From assembly GCF_050003625.1 (NCBI RefSeq), contig NC_134400.1:189439726-189503725 (forward strand): a DNA stretch of 64,000 bases, read 5' to 3'. Positions 23,716 to 33,740 of this stretch are shown here, in pieces; position 1 is the stretch's first letter, and every line of letters begins with the position of its first letter. This DNA is from Haematobia irritans (lineage: Eukaryota; Arthropoda; Insecta; Diptera; Muscidae). The notes beneath the pieces were generated by a model. The model was not told where the DNA came from, made no database searches, and was given only the letters and a program-made list of their open reading frames with translations. Made by a program: the position numbers and the translations under genes.

Positions 23716-24649
23716 AAGGGTGATTCTTTTGAGGTTAGGATTTTCATGCATTAGTATTTGACAGATCACGTGGGATTTCAGACATGGTGTCAAAGAGAAA
23801 GATGCTCAGTATGCTTTGACATTTCATCATGAATAGACTTACTAACGAGCCACAACGTCGAATTTTCAGTGAATGGGCCCTAGAAAAGTTGGCAGAAAAT
23901 CCGCTTTTTTATCGACAAATTTTGTTCAGCGATGAGGCTCATTTCTGGTTGAATGGCTACGTAAATAAGCAAAATTGCCTCATTTGGAGTGAAGAGCAAC
24001 CAGAAGCCGTTCAAGAACTGCCCATGCATCCCGAAAAATGCACTGTTTGGTGTGGTTTGTACGCTGGTGGAATCATTGGACCGTATTTTTTCAAAGATGC
24101 TGTTGGACGCAACGTTACGGTGAATGGCGATCGCTATCGTTCGATGCTAACAAACTTTTTGTTGCCAAAAATGGAAGAACTGAACTTGGTTGACATGTGG
24201 TTTCAACAAGATGGCGCTACATGCCACACAGCTCGCGATTCTATGGCCATTTTGAGGGAAAACTTCGGAGAACAATTCATCTCAAGAAATGGACCGGTAA
24301 GTTGGCCACCAAGATCATGCGATTTGACGCCTTTAGACTATTTTTTGTGGGGCTACGTCAAGTCTAAAGTCTACAGAAATAAGCCAGCAACTATTCCAGC
24401 TTTGGAAGACAACATTTCCGAAGAAATTCGGGCTATTCCGGCCGAAATGCTCGAAAAAGTTGCCCAAAATTGGACTTTCCGAATGGACCACCTAAGACGC
24501 AGCCGCGGTCAACATTTAAATGAAATTATCTTCAAAAAGTAAATGTCATGGACCAATCTAACGTTTCAAATAAAGAACCGATGAGATTTTGCAAATTTTA
24601 TGCGTTTTTTTTTAAAAAAAAGTTATCAAGCTCTTAACAAATCACCCTT
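23716..24649 (+). mobile_element. Internally deleted DD41D (rosa-like) mariner element, 934 bp
   Basis: Ends are AAGGGTGATTCTTTTGAGG and, reading inward, AAGGGTGATTTGTTAAGAG, flanked by TA at 23714-23715 and 24650-24651. The interior encodes the catalytic half of a Tc1/mariner transposase. It is inserted in a unit of the 29-bp array. A second copy on the opposite strand is at 57115-58046. Confidence 0.92.
23829..24542 (+). pseudogene. DD41D mariner transposase lacking its DNA-binding domain
   Basis: A 237-codon open frame beginning ATG (MNRLTNE), which is the normal transposase start, but the next residues (PQRRIFSEW) belong to the catalytic half. The helix-turn-helix region, over 100 residues in this family, is deleted in frame. 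The triad is visible: first Asp in LFSDEAHFWLNG, second in WFQQDGATCHTA, third in LTPLDYFLWG, with 41 residues between the second and third, as counted by hand. That spacing defines the DD41D (rosa) group. The frame is otherwise open to the natural end (HLNEIIFKK). Without the DNA-binding domain it cannot be a complete transposase; a dominant-negative role is possible but unsupported. Confidence 0.9.
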
Positions 24650-24651
24650 TA

Positions 24652-24971
24652 GAACATTTTGTCAAACAAAAATTTTTTCTATATAGAAAATTTTCTCAAA
24701 TTTTGTTTTCTATATTCATTCATAAATACAAGGAACTCCGAACTCGCATTTTCATGTGTTCAGCATTTGGAAGACGATCATCAGTCTCTTGGTGTTGTGG
24801 TTCGAAATCTGGATATGATTGCAGCTTGCTGTATTATTATTACTGATTTTCTACTGATTTTCAAAAATGTATTGGCGATTTTTGTGAGGAATTTAAATTT
24901 AAATTGGGGATTTTTGGGGACGAAAACATCATAATTTGGGGTCAAGAGCCAGGAAAATGCTGGCAACACTG
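24652..24971. other. Right part of the hAT-like element
   Basis: A stub of the 29-bp array (ttttgtcaaacaaaaattt…) followed by unique sequence and the right terminus ggaaaatgctggcaacactg. Contains ttggggatttttgggg, echoing the left part of the same element. No gene. Confidence 0.6.
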
Positions 24972-24979
24972 TCCGCTGA

Positions 24980-25218
24980 TACGAATTTTGGTCCAATTTA
25001 GGAAATATATTGGTCCAAAAGAAAAATTGTTTGTGGTTAGGTTGCTATATTGTTATGTTATTCTCATATAAAAAGGGTGAATGTTACACCCGAAGAGAAA
25101 TGTTAATAAACTCTGTGAAAATGGAACCACATTAATTTACAATGAAACCTCTGAAAGGTGGACACCTATGGTCGCCTAAATTTTGTCCACATTTGAGAGA
25201 TGTCCAGCTATGAGAGGT
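24980..25218. other. Outer flank of the hAT-like insertion
   Basis: Begins with the continuation of the interrupted host repeat (tacgaattttggtccaattt). Nothing else is recognised before the SINE fragment. Confidence 0.4.
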
Positions 25219-25393
25219 TAGTAATGCTGGTGACATTTATGAGTGTTTCTAAGTGATTTCAGCGCAATATGGAACGCCTTTCGGACTCGGGTCCCTTGTC
25301 ATTGAGCTTAGCATAGAATCGGATAGCACTCAGTGACAAGAGAGAAGTTCACCACTGTGGTATTACAATGGACTGAATAGTTCTAACCTAAGT
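25219..25393 (+). repeat. tRNA-derived SINE fragment, 3' half
   Basis: Matches the SINE body from agtaatgctggtgacattt to the tail tctaacctaag, with ctcagtgacaagagagaag and tacaatggactgaatag preserved. The tRNA-like head is missing, consistent with 5' truncation. Confidence 0.8.
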
Positions 25394-25400
25394 GCAACAT

Positions 25401-25671
25401 AGATATTGGACTTATTGGTCTTGGTATAAATGGCGCAATGAAGACTACATCAACCAGGGCCTTGGGTTAAGACCCATAGAAGGTCACATCAAAAGCATAG
25501 CCGCTGTGGCTATGATGAGATTGAAGGTGTTTGGAGACATGATAAACCACCACAGATTGCCGGAGGCCAATGAACGCAATAGCAGACATTACGGTTGCAT
25601 GGGGAACCGTATTGGAATGCAAAATCATGATCAACGAATACACGGCAGGATCCGCATCTTAGGGTACACAT
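25401..25671 (+). pseudogene. Non-LTR retrotransposon remnant (C-terminal part of reverse transcriptase)
   Basis: The translation contains LRPIEGHIKSIAAVAMMRLK, a segment typical of the region after the polymerase core in I/R1-type LINEs. The LINE at 56043-58755 has the comparable LDLHIRKTAEMILMRLK. Only about 90 codons survive, and the DD37E transposon is inserted at its right edge. The exact clade is not resolved. Confidence 0.6.
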
Positions 25672-25672
25672 A

Positions 25673-26936
25673 AAGGGTGATACGGTCAAAATTTGGTCAA
25701 GGGAAAACGCGTGTAAATCGGTGAAATCGTTTATTTAAAAAATCAAATTAAATTTCTTTTTCAAATTCAATTAGTATATAATTCAGGAAAAATAATCAGT
25801 TAGGCTTTCGCTTTTCCAAATCCGAATTGCCGGGCCTCACGCTTGACACCTGCCATCAGATTTTGTACAGCCACCTTGTCCACCTTCTTCGCCGCAGAAA
25901 GCCAGTTTGCCTTGAACTGCTGCTCGTCCTTAGCAGTTTTTTGGTCTTCTTTAGGTTCCGCTTGACAATAGCCCAGTATTTCTCAATTGGGCGGAGCTCT
26001 GGCGTGTTGGGAGGGTTCTTGTCCTTGAGAACCACCTGCACGTTGTTGGCGGCGTACCACTCCATGGCCTTTTTACCGTAATGGCAAGATGCCAAATCAG
26101 GCCAAAACAGTACGGAACAACCGTGTTTCTTCAGGAAAGGCAGCAGACGTTTATTCAAACACTCTTTCACGTAAATTTCTTGGTTGACAGTCCCGGAAGC
26201 TATGAAAATGCTGCTTTTCAAGCCACAGGTACAGATGGCTTGCCAAACCAGACATTTCTTTGCGAACTTTGACAGTTTTATGTGCTTGAAAATATCTGCT
26301 ACCTTTCCCCTTCCTTTTGCCGTATAAAACTCCTCCGTAGGTTTCGTCGTCCATTACCACGCAGTCAAACTTTGTCAGCATCGTCGTGTACAGCCTCCGG
26401 GATCGTGCTTTGGCCGTCGTATTTTGTTTATCATCGCTATTTGGAGTCACTACCTTCTTGTAAGTCGATAGTCCGGCTCGTTTTTTGGCTCGATGCACGG
26501 TTGTAGACGATACACCCAGCTTATTTGCGGCATCTCGGAGAGAGAGGTTAGGGTTTCGCTTGAAACTACCGGCAACTCTCTTTGTCGTCTCAGCGGCTTC
26601 CGGTTTTCGATTTCCCCCCGATCCAGACTTCCTGGTTGTCGACAAACGTTCCCCAAACACTTTAATTACATTTGTAACGGTTGATTTGGCAACTTTTAGC
26701 GATTTTGCCAGCTTTGCGTGCGAGTAGCTCGGATTTTCGCGATGCGCGAGCAACATTTTGATACGCTGCTCTTCTTGCTTGGACGGCATTTTGACAACTG
26801 AAGAGTGAATTCCAAAATCAAAATGGGAGCAACATTCTACACACCTTCAAAATGAGGGTTGTTCAGGTTTTTTAAATGCAAAATTGAAAGAAATACGTCA
26901 AGTTTATATTGACCAAATTTTGACCGTATCACCCTT
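25673..26936 (-). mobile_element. Complete DD37E Tc1/mariner element, 1264 bp
   Basis: The terminal inverted repeats are identical over 28 bp (25673-25700 and 26909-26936; start AAGGGTGATACGG), flanked by TA at 25671-25672 and 26937-26938. It contains a single transposase gene on the minus strand broken by two frameshifts. Full length with perfect ends, so it could still be moved by a related transposase in trans. Confidence 0.93.
25800..26789 (-). pseudogene. DD37E transposase, two frameshifts
   Basis: Starts at ATG 26789 (MPSKQEEQRIKMLLAHRENP). The N-terminal half shows two helix-turn-helix regions (HAKLAKSLKVAKSTVTNVIK and LSLRDAANKLGVSSTTVHRA). The triad is first Asp in CVVMDDETYGG, second in LFWPDLASCHYGK, and Glu in PELRPIEKYW with 37 residues between the last two. 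A frameshift at about 26250-26290 moves the frame before KKCLVWQAIC. A second, in the A-run near 25940, moves it into QQFKANWLSAAKK and the natural end GFGKAKA-stop at 25800-25802. No functional protein can be made from this copy without frameshifting. Family known as ITmD37E from other Diptera. Confidence 0.9.
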
Positions 26937-26938
26937 TA

Positions 26939-27064
26939 GTGAAGTGAACTTAAAGAACGCAATGCTACTAAAGGCAAGGCGGGCCGGTTTGGATGAACGG
27001 ACACATAAAGCGACATCAGTGGGGCGACGAAAATACTATGGGGTGAAGTGACCCACATAAAAAC
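26939..27064. other. Short unassigned segment after the DD37E element
   Basis: May continue the LINE remnant at 25401-25671 interrupted by the transposon, but no motif confirms it. Confidence 0.3.
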
Positions 27065-27840
27065 AAGTAAGGAAAGTCTAAAGTCGCGCGGGGCCGACTA
27101 TATTATACCCTGCACCACTTTGTAGATCTAAATTTTCGATACTACATCACATTCGTCAAATGTGTTGGGTGCTATATATATACGTTTGTCCCAAATACAT
27201 ACATTTAAATATCACTCGATCATGACAGAATTTGATAGACTTCTACAAAATCTATAGACTCAAAATTTAAGTTGGCTAATGCACTAGGGTGGAACACACT
27301 GTGGCGCAGGGTATAAATATGGGAAACATTTAAATCTGAAGCAGTTTTAAGGAAACTTCGCAAAAGTTTATTTATGATTTATCGCTCGATATATACGTAT
27401 TAGAAGTTTAGGAAAATTAGAGTCATTTTCACAACTTTTCGACTAAGCAGTGGCGATTTTACAAGGAAAATGTTGGTATTTTGACCATTTTTGTCGAAAT
27501 CAGAAAAACATATATATGGGATATATATCTAAATCTGAACCGATTTCAACCAAATTTGGCACGCATAGCTACAATGCTAATTCTACTCCCTGTGCAAAAT
27601 TTCAACTAAATCGGAGCAAAAAAATTGGGCTCTGTGGTCATATGAGTGTAAATCGGGCGAACGATATATATGGGAGATATATCTAAATCTGAACCGATTT
27701 CAATAAAATTTTGCACACTTAACTGCACTACTAATTGTACTCCTAGTGCAAAATTTCAAACAAATTGGGGTAAAACTCTGGCTACTGAGACCGTATTAGT
27801 CCATATCGGGCGAACGATATATATGGGAGCTATATCTAAA

Positions 27841-29505
27841 GGCGACCGGACATATCCCCCAACGGACATTTCGCCCAAAATGATTTTTGGGCGTTATGAC
27901 CTCCATTGGGGCGGTCACATCGCCCAATTTTAGTTTGGGCTTTATGTCCTCCCTCATCGCGGTCATAAGCCCCATAAAAAAATGTGGGTGTTATGACCGC
28001 TTGAATATAATTGAATATAAACAATAGTTTAAAATAACAAAATGTATTTTTTGTAAATCATTCAAAAGCTAGATATGATTACTTCATCTATCCATTAATT
28101 TTTTTTAAATATTTAATAGATATATATGCCTCTTATTGACTGGAAGAAGATGTAAAACTAGCATATCTTGGCTTCATCGTTTGTTTTAATTGTTTTTGAC
28201 TGGAACAGAATTTTTGACCATTTTGACCATTGAAATGGAAAAGCGGCTAAAGTGGCACTACGAAGACCTATTTCGCTCGTGAAATAGGTCGGTTTAAGCT
28301 CCAAGACATTTGAATTTATATATTGAAACATGAAAATTCGGAAATTGATAATTTTTTTCTTTTGAACAAACCAGACAAATGCTGAATTGAAAATTATGTA
28401 TTTTAAACTGAAAATTGGAACGAGATGAGATGATCGATTTGCTGCTGATGGGTACGTGAAAAAAATTGCGCGCTCGATTTATTTCAAATACCCATCAGCA
28501 GCACATCGATCATCTCATCTCTTTCCAATTTTAATGTTTAGAACAAGATAATAAAACGAAAGTTGCAAGAATGTGAGGATGAACTGAATGTGATGAATTT
28601 AAAAAAGGATTCGCGCGCGCGATTTGGAGGCAGATGAGATGATCGACGTGCTGCTGATGGGTACTTGAAATAAATCGCGCGCGCGGAAATTGATAATTTT
28701 TTTCTTTTGAACAAACCAGACAAATGCTGAATTGAAAATTATGTATTTTAAACTGAAAATTGGAACGAGATGAGATGATCGATTTGCTGCTGATGGGTAC
28801 GTGAAAAAAATTGCGCGCTCGATTTATTTCAAATACCCGTCAGCAGCACGTCGATCATCTCATCTCTTTCCAATTTTAATGTTTAGAACAAGATAATAAA
28901 CTGAAAGTCGCTAGGATTTGAGGACGAACTGAATGTGATGAATTTAACAACGACCGAAAAAGGGACATCAATAAAACAATAGCATCTCTATCATCCATAT
29001 TTCATTCATTCATTATTTCAGTTACTGGGTTGGAACACAAAGAGACTGTATGCCAAATCGGCTTCCATTAATAGTGGTTTGCTAAAATATCTTTTCCGGC
29101 ACACTTTCGCACATTTATTATTCACTCATATGTTCTGATTTGGCAAGTTCTTGGGGGCTTCGTGGAGCGTTTTGCGCAATTTTCTCCTTAATTTTCTTAT
29201 AGATCACGAGATCTGCACTGTCTTTCTAGTTACGGCATTTTGAATTAAATACCGTACGTATTTAGTTTACCAAAATTGGGGATCAAAACTACTTCATTTA
29301 GGACAGTTTTTGATTTGTATTCCGACATTATTTTCCCCATAAAATATTGGGCGTTTTGACCGCCTATTTTTTGGGACATATGACCGCGATGAGGGAGGAC
29401 ATAAAGCCCAAACTAAAATTGGGCGATGTGACCGCCCCATTGGAGGTCATAACGCCCAAAAATCATTTTGGGCGAAATGTCCGTTGGGGGATATGTCCGG
29501 TCGCC
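27841..29505. mobile_element. Foldback/MULE-like element with about 150-bp inverted termini and 9-bp target duplication
   Basis: The ends are GGCGACCGGACATATCCCCC and its reverse complement, and complementarity continues with few changes for about 150 bases (27841-27990 against 29356-29505). The flanks carry an exact 9-bp duplication ATATCTAAA (27832-27840 and 29506-29514), and the host repeat joins correctly once the element is removed. Long inverted termini with 9-bp duplication fit Foldback or Mutator-like elements. The interior has a 266-bp direct duplication and hairpins but no transposase. Confidence 0.88.
28339..28950. repeat. Internal duplication with nested hairpins in the Foldback-like element
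   Basis: The segment 28339-28605 is repeated at 28684-28950 (offset 345). Each copy contains an approximately 31-bp stem: gatgagatgatcgatttgc paired with gcacatcgatcatctcatc, for the first copy arms 28422-28453 and 28489-28521. A third, partial stem arm lies near 28632-28663. Confidence 0.8.
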
Positions 29506-29948
29506 ATATCTAAATCTCAACTGATTTCAATAAAATTTAGCACACTTGACTATAGTACTAATTGTTCTTCTTGTGCAAAATTTTAAGCAAATTAGGGTAA
29601 AACTCTGGCTTCTGGGGCCATATAAGTCCATATCGAGCGAAATATATATATATATATGGGAGCTATATCTAAATCTGAACCGATTTCTTCCAAAATCAAT
29701 AGGGTTCTATTCTGAGCCAAAACACATACATGTGTCAAATTTGAAGTCGATTGGACTAAAACTGCGACTTATACTTTGATTACAAAAATGTGTTCACGGA
29801 CAGACGGACATCGCTATATCGACTCAAGAGCCCACCCTGAGCATTTTTGCCAAAGACACCATGTGTCTATCTCGTCTCCTTCTGGGTGTTGCAAACATAT
29901 GCACTAACTTGTATTACCATATTCCACAGTGTTGGGCAGGGTATAAAT

Positions 29949-30225
29949 ACTGCTTACGAATATCACCGATAATATTGAAATAGCCTTCCAGAAGAAACAA
30001 GTCTGTTCCGTTGTATTCTATTCACGCTAGCTTCCGAACGAAACAAGTTATTGACTTGAAACTTCCCTGCCAGCATTTTTTGAATTTGACTGCACTCCTG
30101 AGAATCTCCACCACGTCGAAAACTGTCGTATGCGATATCCAAAAATAGTCGCAAAATGCTGTCACTATTGAGTAGTTGTAACACGCCAGTTGTACCACTA
30201 CAAAAAAAGGATCGCATGAGTGCAA
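29949..30225. other. Unassigned segment between two mobile elements
   Basis: Contains gcttccgaacgaaacaag and gacttgaaactt, words of the GACGG repeat family, so it is probably a decayed fragment. No gene. Confidence 0.4.
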
Positions 30226-33200
30226 TGTTGTTGTTGTTGTTGTAACAGTTTATTGTGATCTCATCCATTTCATGTTATACACTTGGTACATCAGCTTGTT
30301 GGCAGATCAAGGAACTCTGCGACTAAGGTGGGGTGTGTCCAGAGTGATCTGGTGGTAAGTCGGGTTGGTTTGGCTGGGCAAGAGAAAAGATGACGCGTGT
30401 CGTGTGGCCCTTGGTTGCAAATTGGACAAACGTCAGCTACGCTGCTATCAATCACCGATAAGTAGGAATTGAGGCGGCTGCACTTGCCTGATCTTAATTG
30501 GGCCAAAACTACCCTAGTCTGCCGTGGGAGGTCTCTTTCCTCCGGTGCTATGGGCGGTGGTCGGACTCCAAGAACAGGATTAATCTTATAGCTTCTCACC
30601 GCTTCAGCTACAGTATCCTCATGAATCCTGTTCAAACCTGCCTGGTACGCTGCTTGATCTAGATGCTCTCTTTTATAGCGCTGGATCTCGCGCTCTAGAT
30701 TATGTATATCAACCCTTACGTTCCTGGGTGGTGGTTGTGTATCCATAAGATGGTGGTTTGGATGATTACTGCGATAACAACCCAGGAGATACTGCTTTGA
30801 CAACATGTAGTTGTGTCTACGCACAGGGATGATCTTTGTCTCCACATAAAGGTGATCCAGGGGTGTGCTGCGGAGACACCCAGTCGCAGTTCTAAGAGCA
30901 GCGTTCTGGCAGGTTTGTATGTTATTCCACTGCGTATCACTGGTCTGCGGTGTCCACACTGGCGCTGCATAGTTTACCACTGACCGGCCAATTGCCTTAT
31001 AGGTAGTTAGCAAGGTTTCTTTGTCCGCACCCCAAGTACTGCCGGCAAGTGACTTGAGGACCTTGTTTCTACCACGGAGCTTATTACAAATTGCAGTGGC
31101 ATGGGCAGATGACCTAAAAAGGCTGTCGAATGTGACCCCAAGAATCTTGGGGTAATTTGTTGTCGGAATTATTACTCCATCGACTCTGATATTCAACTGC
31201 CTGCGCACTTCTGCCGTCCATGTAGTAAATAGTGTGGCTGAGGATTTGGTGGGGGATATCCTCAAGTTTCTCGCAGTGAAATAACTGGTAAGATTAGCTA
31301 TGTAGACGTTCAACCGATCGCAAATGTCATCAACATTGGGCCCAGATGCCAAGATTGTACAGTCATCCGCATATGATACAATCTCGACGCCGTCAGGAGG
31401 GGGTGGAATCGAGGACATGTAGAGGTTAAACAGTGCCGGAGATATCACCCCACCTTGGGGAACTCCCTGTTTAACTCTACGCGGTCTTGACTTTCTGTCC
31501 CTGAATTCCACGTACGACTGGCGTCCACACATATAATTCAGCACCCAACGCTTCGCTCCTGTCGGTAGGGACGTATTCTCGATGTCCTCAAATAATGTGG
31601 CATGGTTGACCGTATCGAATGCTTTCGATAGGTCAAGCGCCACGAGGACCGTCCTATGACACGGCCTGGGCTGGTTAAGTCCCTTATTAATATGTGTCGA
31701 AATGGCATGTAAGGCTGTAGTCGTACTATGTACCTTACGGAATCCATGTGGATGGTGGGCAGCTGGAAAATTCTACTGGCGAAAGAAGGGATATCGGTCT
31801 GTACGATTCACCTTTGCTCGAATCTTTGCCCGGTTTCAGTAGTGGAATCACCCTTCCCATTTTCCAGACATCGGGTATAATGTGTGATTCCAAAAACAAA
31901 TTGAGGAGTCTGGTCAGGTACTCAACTCCCAGTATTCCCAGATGCTTCAGCATTACCATTGAAATTCCGTCAGGGCCCAGCGCCTTAGATGGTTTCGCGG
32001 TGTTGATGACATTGGTAACTTCGGCTGCAGTAAATTGTGGTGTGTCATCGGCTCGGAGACCACGTACACGACGGGTGGCTCTCCTTTTCGCTCTATCACT
32101 CTCGGGATGCTCGACAAACTGTCGGTTGAAGTATTTGGCGCACCTCTTCGGATCAGTCACAGTCACGTCGCCAAATGTGACTGAAATCCCATCATCCCTT
32201 GTGGAGGGGTTCGAGAGGGCTCTAACTGTTGACCACAATTTACCAGTTCCTGTTCCTAAGTAACATTGCTTCAGGTGCTCTAACCAAGTGTTCCGCTTGT
32301 GCTCGTCGACTATCTTACTAATCTCTAGATTTAGTTCTCTGATTCTAGGATCAGCAGGGTTAGCACGACGGCGTTCATCACGCTCGTCTGCGAGTCCCGC
32401 CGCTTCGGCTGTGAAGTTAGGCCTCACTTGGGCAATTCGACCAGCGGGTATGAAGCGAGCGGCTGCTGCGTTGATGATGTCCCGGAACTCCCTCTGGGCA
32501 GCATGAATATGTGAGGGGGACGGGAGCTCACTGAAGCGGCGATCGGTGTATTCTCTGAAGCCTTCCCAGTTGGCTTTCTTTTGATTAATAAACGTCCGGC
32601 GTTCAGAGGTTATGAAATCGGAGGGTCGGTTGATGGTGAGAATTATGGGGAGGTGGTCCGAACCCAATGAAATGACGGGTTGCCAGGAGACGTCATTTAT
32701 CAGACCAGGCGATGCTAACGATAAATCTGGCGAACTGCTGCAGTCACCCATAATTCTCGTGGGGGCCTCTTCGTTCACCGTGCAAAATGTGGAGTCGTCT
32801 ATCTGCTCTGCCAAAGCTATGCCCCTCTGGTCATTACCCAGGAGAGAATGCGAAAGTTCATAGTGGGCATTAAAATCTCCTAGAACCAATCGGTTATGCC
32901 CGCTCAACAACCACTCAATGTTTGGGCTATAACCTGGAGCACAGCTACCAACCGGCGGTATGTACACATTGTATAGCTCTATCTCGGCAGCCCCACACTT
33001 AACTGCTACCCCCATACATTCCATGTACGGGTCATTAGTGTCTAGCACAAGCGTGATAGGTCTATACTGCACGGAACGGTGTAATATGAAAGCCAGGCCA
33101 CCACCTCAATTTCTTGTGCGATCCTTCCGTAGGACATTGTACCCATCACAATGTCGTAGGCTGCAGGTGGGATTCAGCTTTGTTTCCTGGATCGCCGCGA

Positions 33201-33740
33201 CCCTTATCCTTTTCCGATTCATAAAGTCTACAATCTCACTAATCTTACCACGGAGCCCGTTGCAATTAAATTGCAAAAATGATGCACTCTCCGGAACTGG
33301 TACAACAATATTCGGTGTAAGATGCTGCGGCGGAGAATATTGTTGTGCGGGAGAAGTCGGTGGGGTCACATAATCAGATGACCCACCGCTGCTGTCATTG
33401 GCACAGCATCCTGCCACGAAGTCAGTTTGACTATACTCACGCAGCGATGTTAGGCCGGAGCAGTTCCGGAAGTGCACCCATTCCATGCACCGGTTACACC
33501 TCACCGAAACGGAGCGATGGTGAATTCGATTTCGGCAGACGGCACAGTACCATGGTCCGGGGTTTTCCTCTATCCCGGCTCGGACCAAAAGCAGGCGGAG
33601 AAGGCTCCCCGGGATGCACCTTCTCCAACACGAAAAAACGGACGAGACAACACGTACACTGAGGTGGCAGCCGCTGGCCGATGGCTGGTATCCATCGGGT
33701 CAATCCGGTGCGTAGAACCCGCCGCCGTGGGATTGCAATA
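30226..33740 (-). mobile_element. Non-LTR retrotransposon (jockey-like), nearly complete ORF2
   Basis: On the minus strand the order is a 2A-like motif, zinc finger, AP-type endonuclease, reverse transcriptase, a C-terminal Cys/His motif, a short 3' UTR and a tail of ACAACAACAA repeats at 30228-30245. There is no ORF1 in the window, so the 5' end is truncated near 33740. Fragments of the same family with the same cacaataaactgttacaaca tail lie in CTCF intron 1. The exact clade within the jockey/I group needs phylogeny. Confidence 0.9.
30291..33699 (-). pseudogene. LINE ORF2: endonuclease and reverse transcriptase, one stop and one deletion frameshift
   Basis: Reading from 33699: a 2A-like end GIEENPGP (about 33573-33550), a Cys/His finger (WYCAVCRNRIHH…RCNRCMEWVHFRNC), and endonuclease motifs FNCNG, QETK, LGDFNAH and SDHLPI. 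Next come the polymerase motifs SYRPISLLSPV, VALDLSKAFDTVNH, GVPQGGVISP and SYADDCTIL, and a C-terminal CPICNQGPHDTRHLFSC. Two lesions are visible: an in-frame TGA at 33108-33106 between RTRN and GGGLAFI, with the frame unchanged across it; and a short deletion near 31763-31775 that joins SLLSPV to AHHPHGFRK and shifts the frame. The end at 30291 is the natural C-terminus. The copy is recent but dead. No ATG is evident upstream of the 2A-like motif. Confidence 0.9.

Larger units (their letters stand above)
22059..24971. mobile_element. hAT-like element containing a 29-bp array and a nested mariner
   Basis: Left end CAGTGTTGCCAGTATTGGGG, right end reading inward CAGTGTTGCCAGCATTTTCC: 12-bp identical termini starting CAG. 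The 8 flanking bases are ttcgctgg (22051-22058) and tccgctga (24972-24979), 6 of 8 identical. The undisturbed homologous flank near 835 reads tccgctgg, so each side differs from it by one base. Terminal sequence and 8-bp duplication fit the hAT superfamily. The interior holds unique sequence with ttggggat words, the plus-type array 22195-23713, the mariner 23716-24649 and a right part 24652-24971. No hAT transposase is present, so it is non-autonomous. Confidence 0.8.
27065..29948 (+). repeat. Dispersed repeat (caagtaag…gtcgcgcggggccgac … gttgggcagggtataaa), interrupted
   Basis: Begins caagtaaggaaagtctaaag and ends tgttgggcagggtataaat, with internal near-repeats of about 165-200 bp containing atatatatgggagatatat, ctaaatctgaaccgattt, tgcaaaatttcaa and gacagacggac near the end. 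It is split by the long-inverted-repeat element at 27841-29505. Reverse copies of parts occur at 15468-16027. No protein is encoded; class unknown, although its architecture resembles the repeat at 12838-14995. Confidence 0.75.

Noticed and set aside
24781..24996. Frames near the right end of the hAT-like element as a residual transposase
   Set aside because: No hAT motif is visible; the frames cross the element terminus into flanking DNA.
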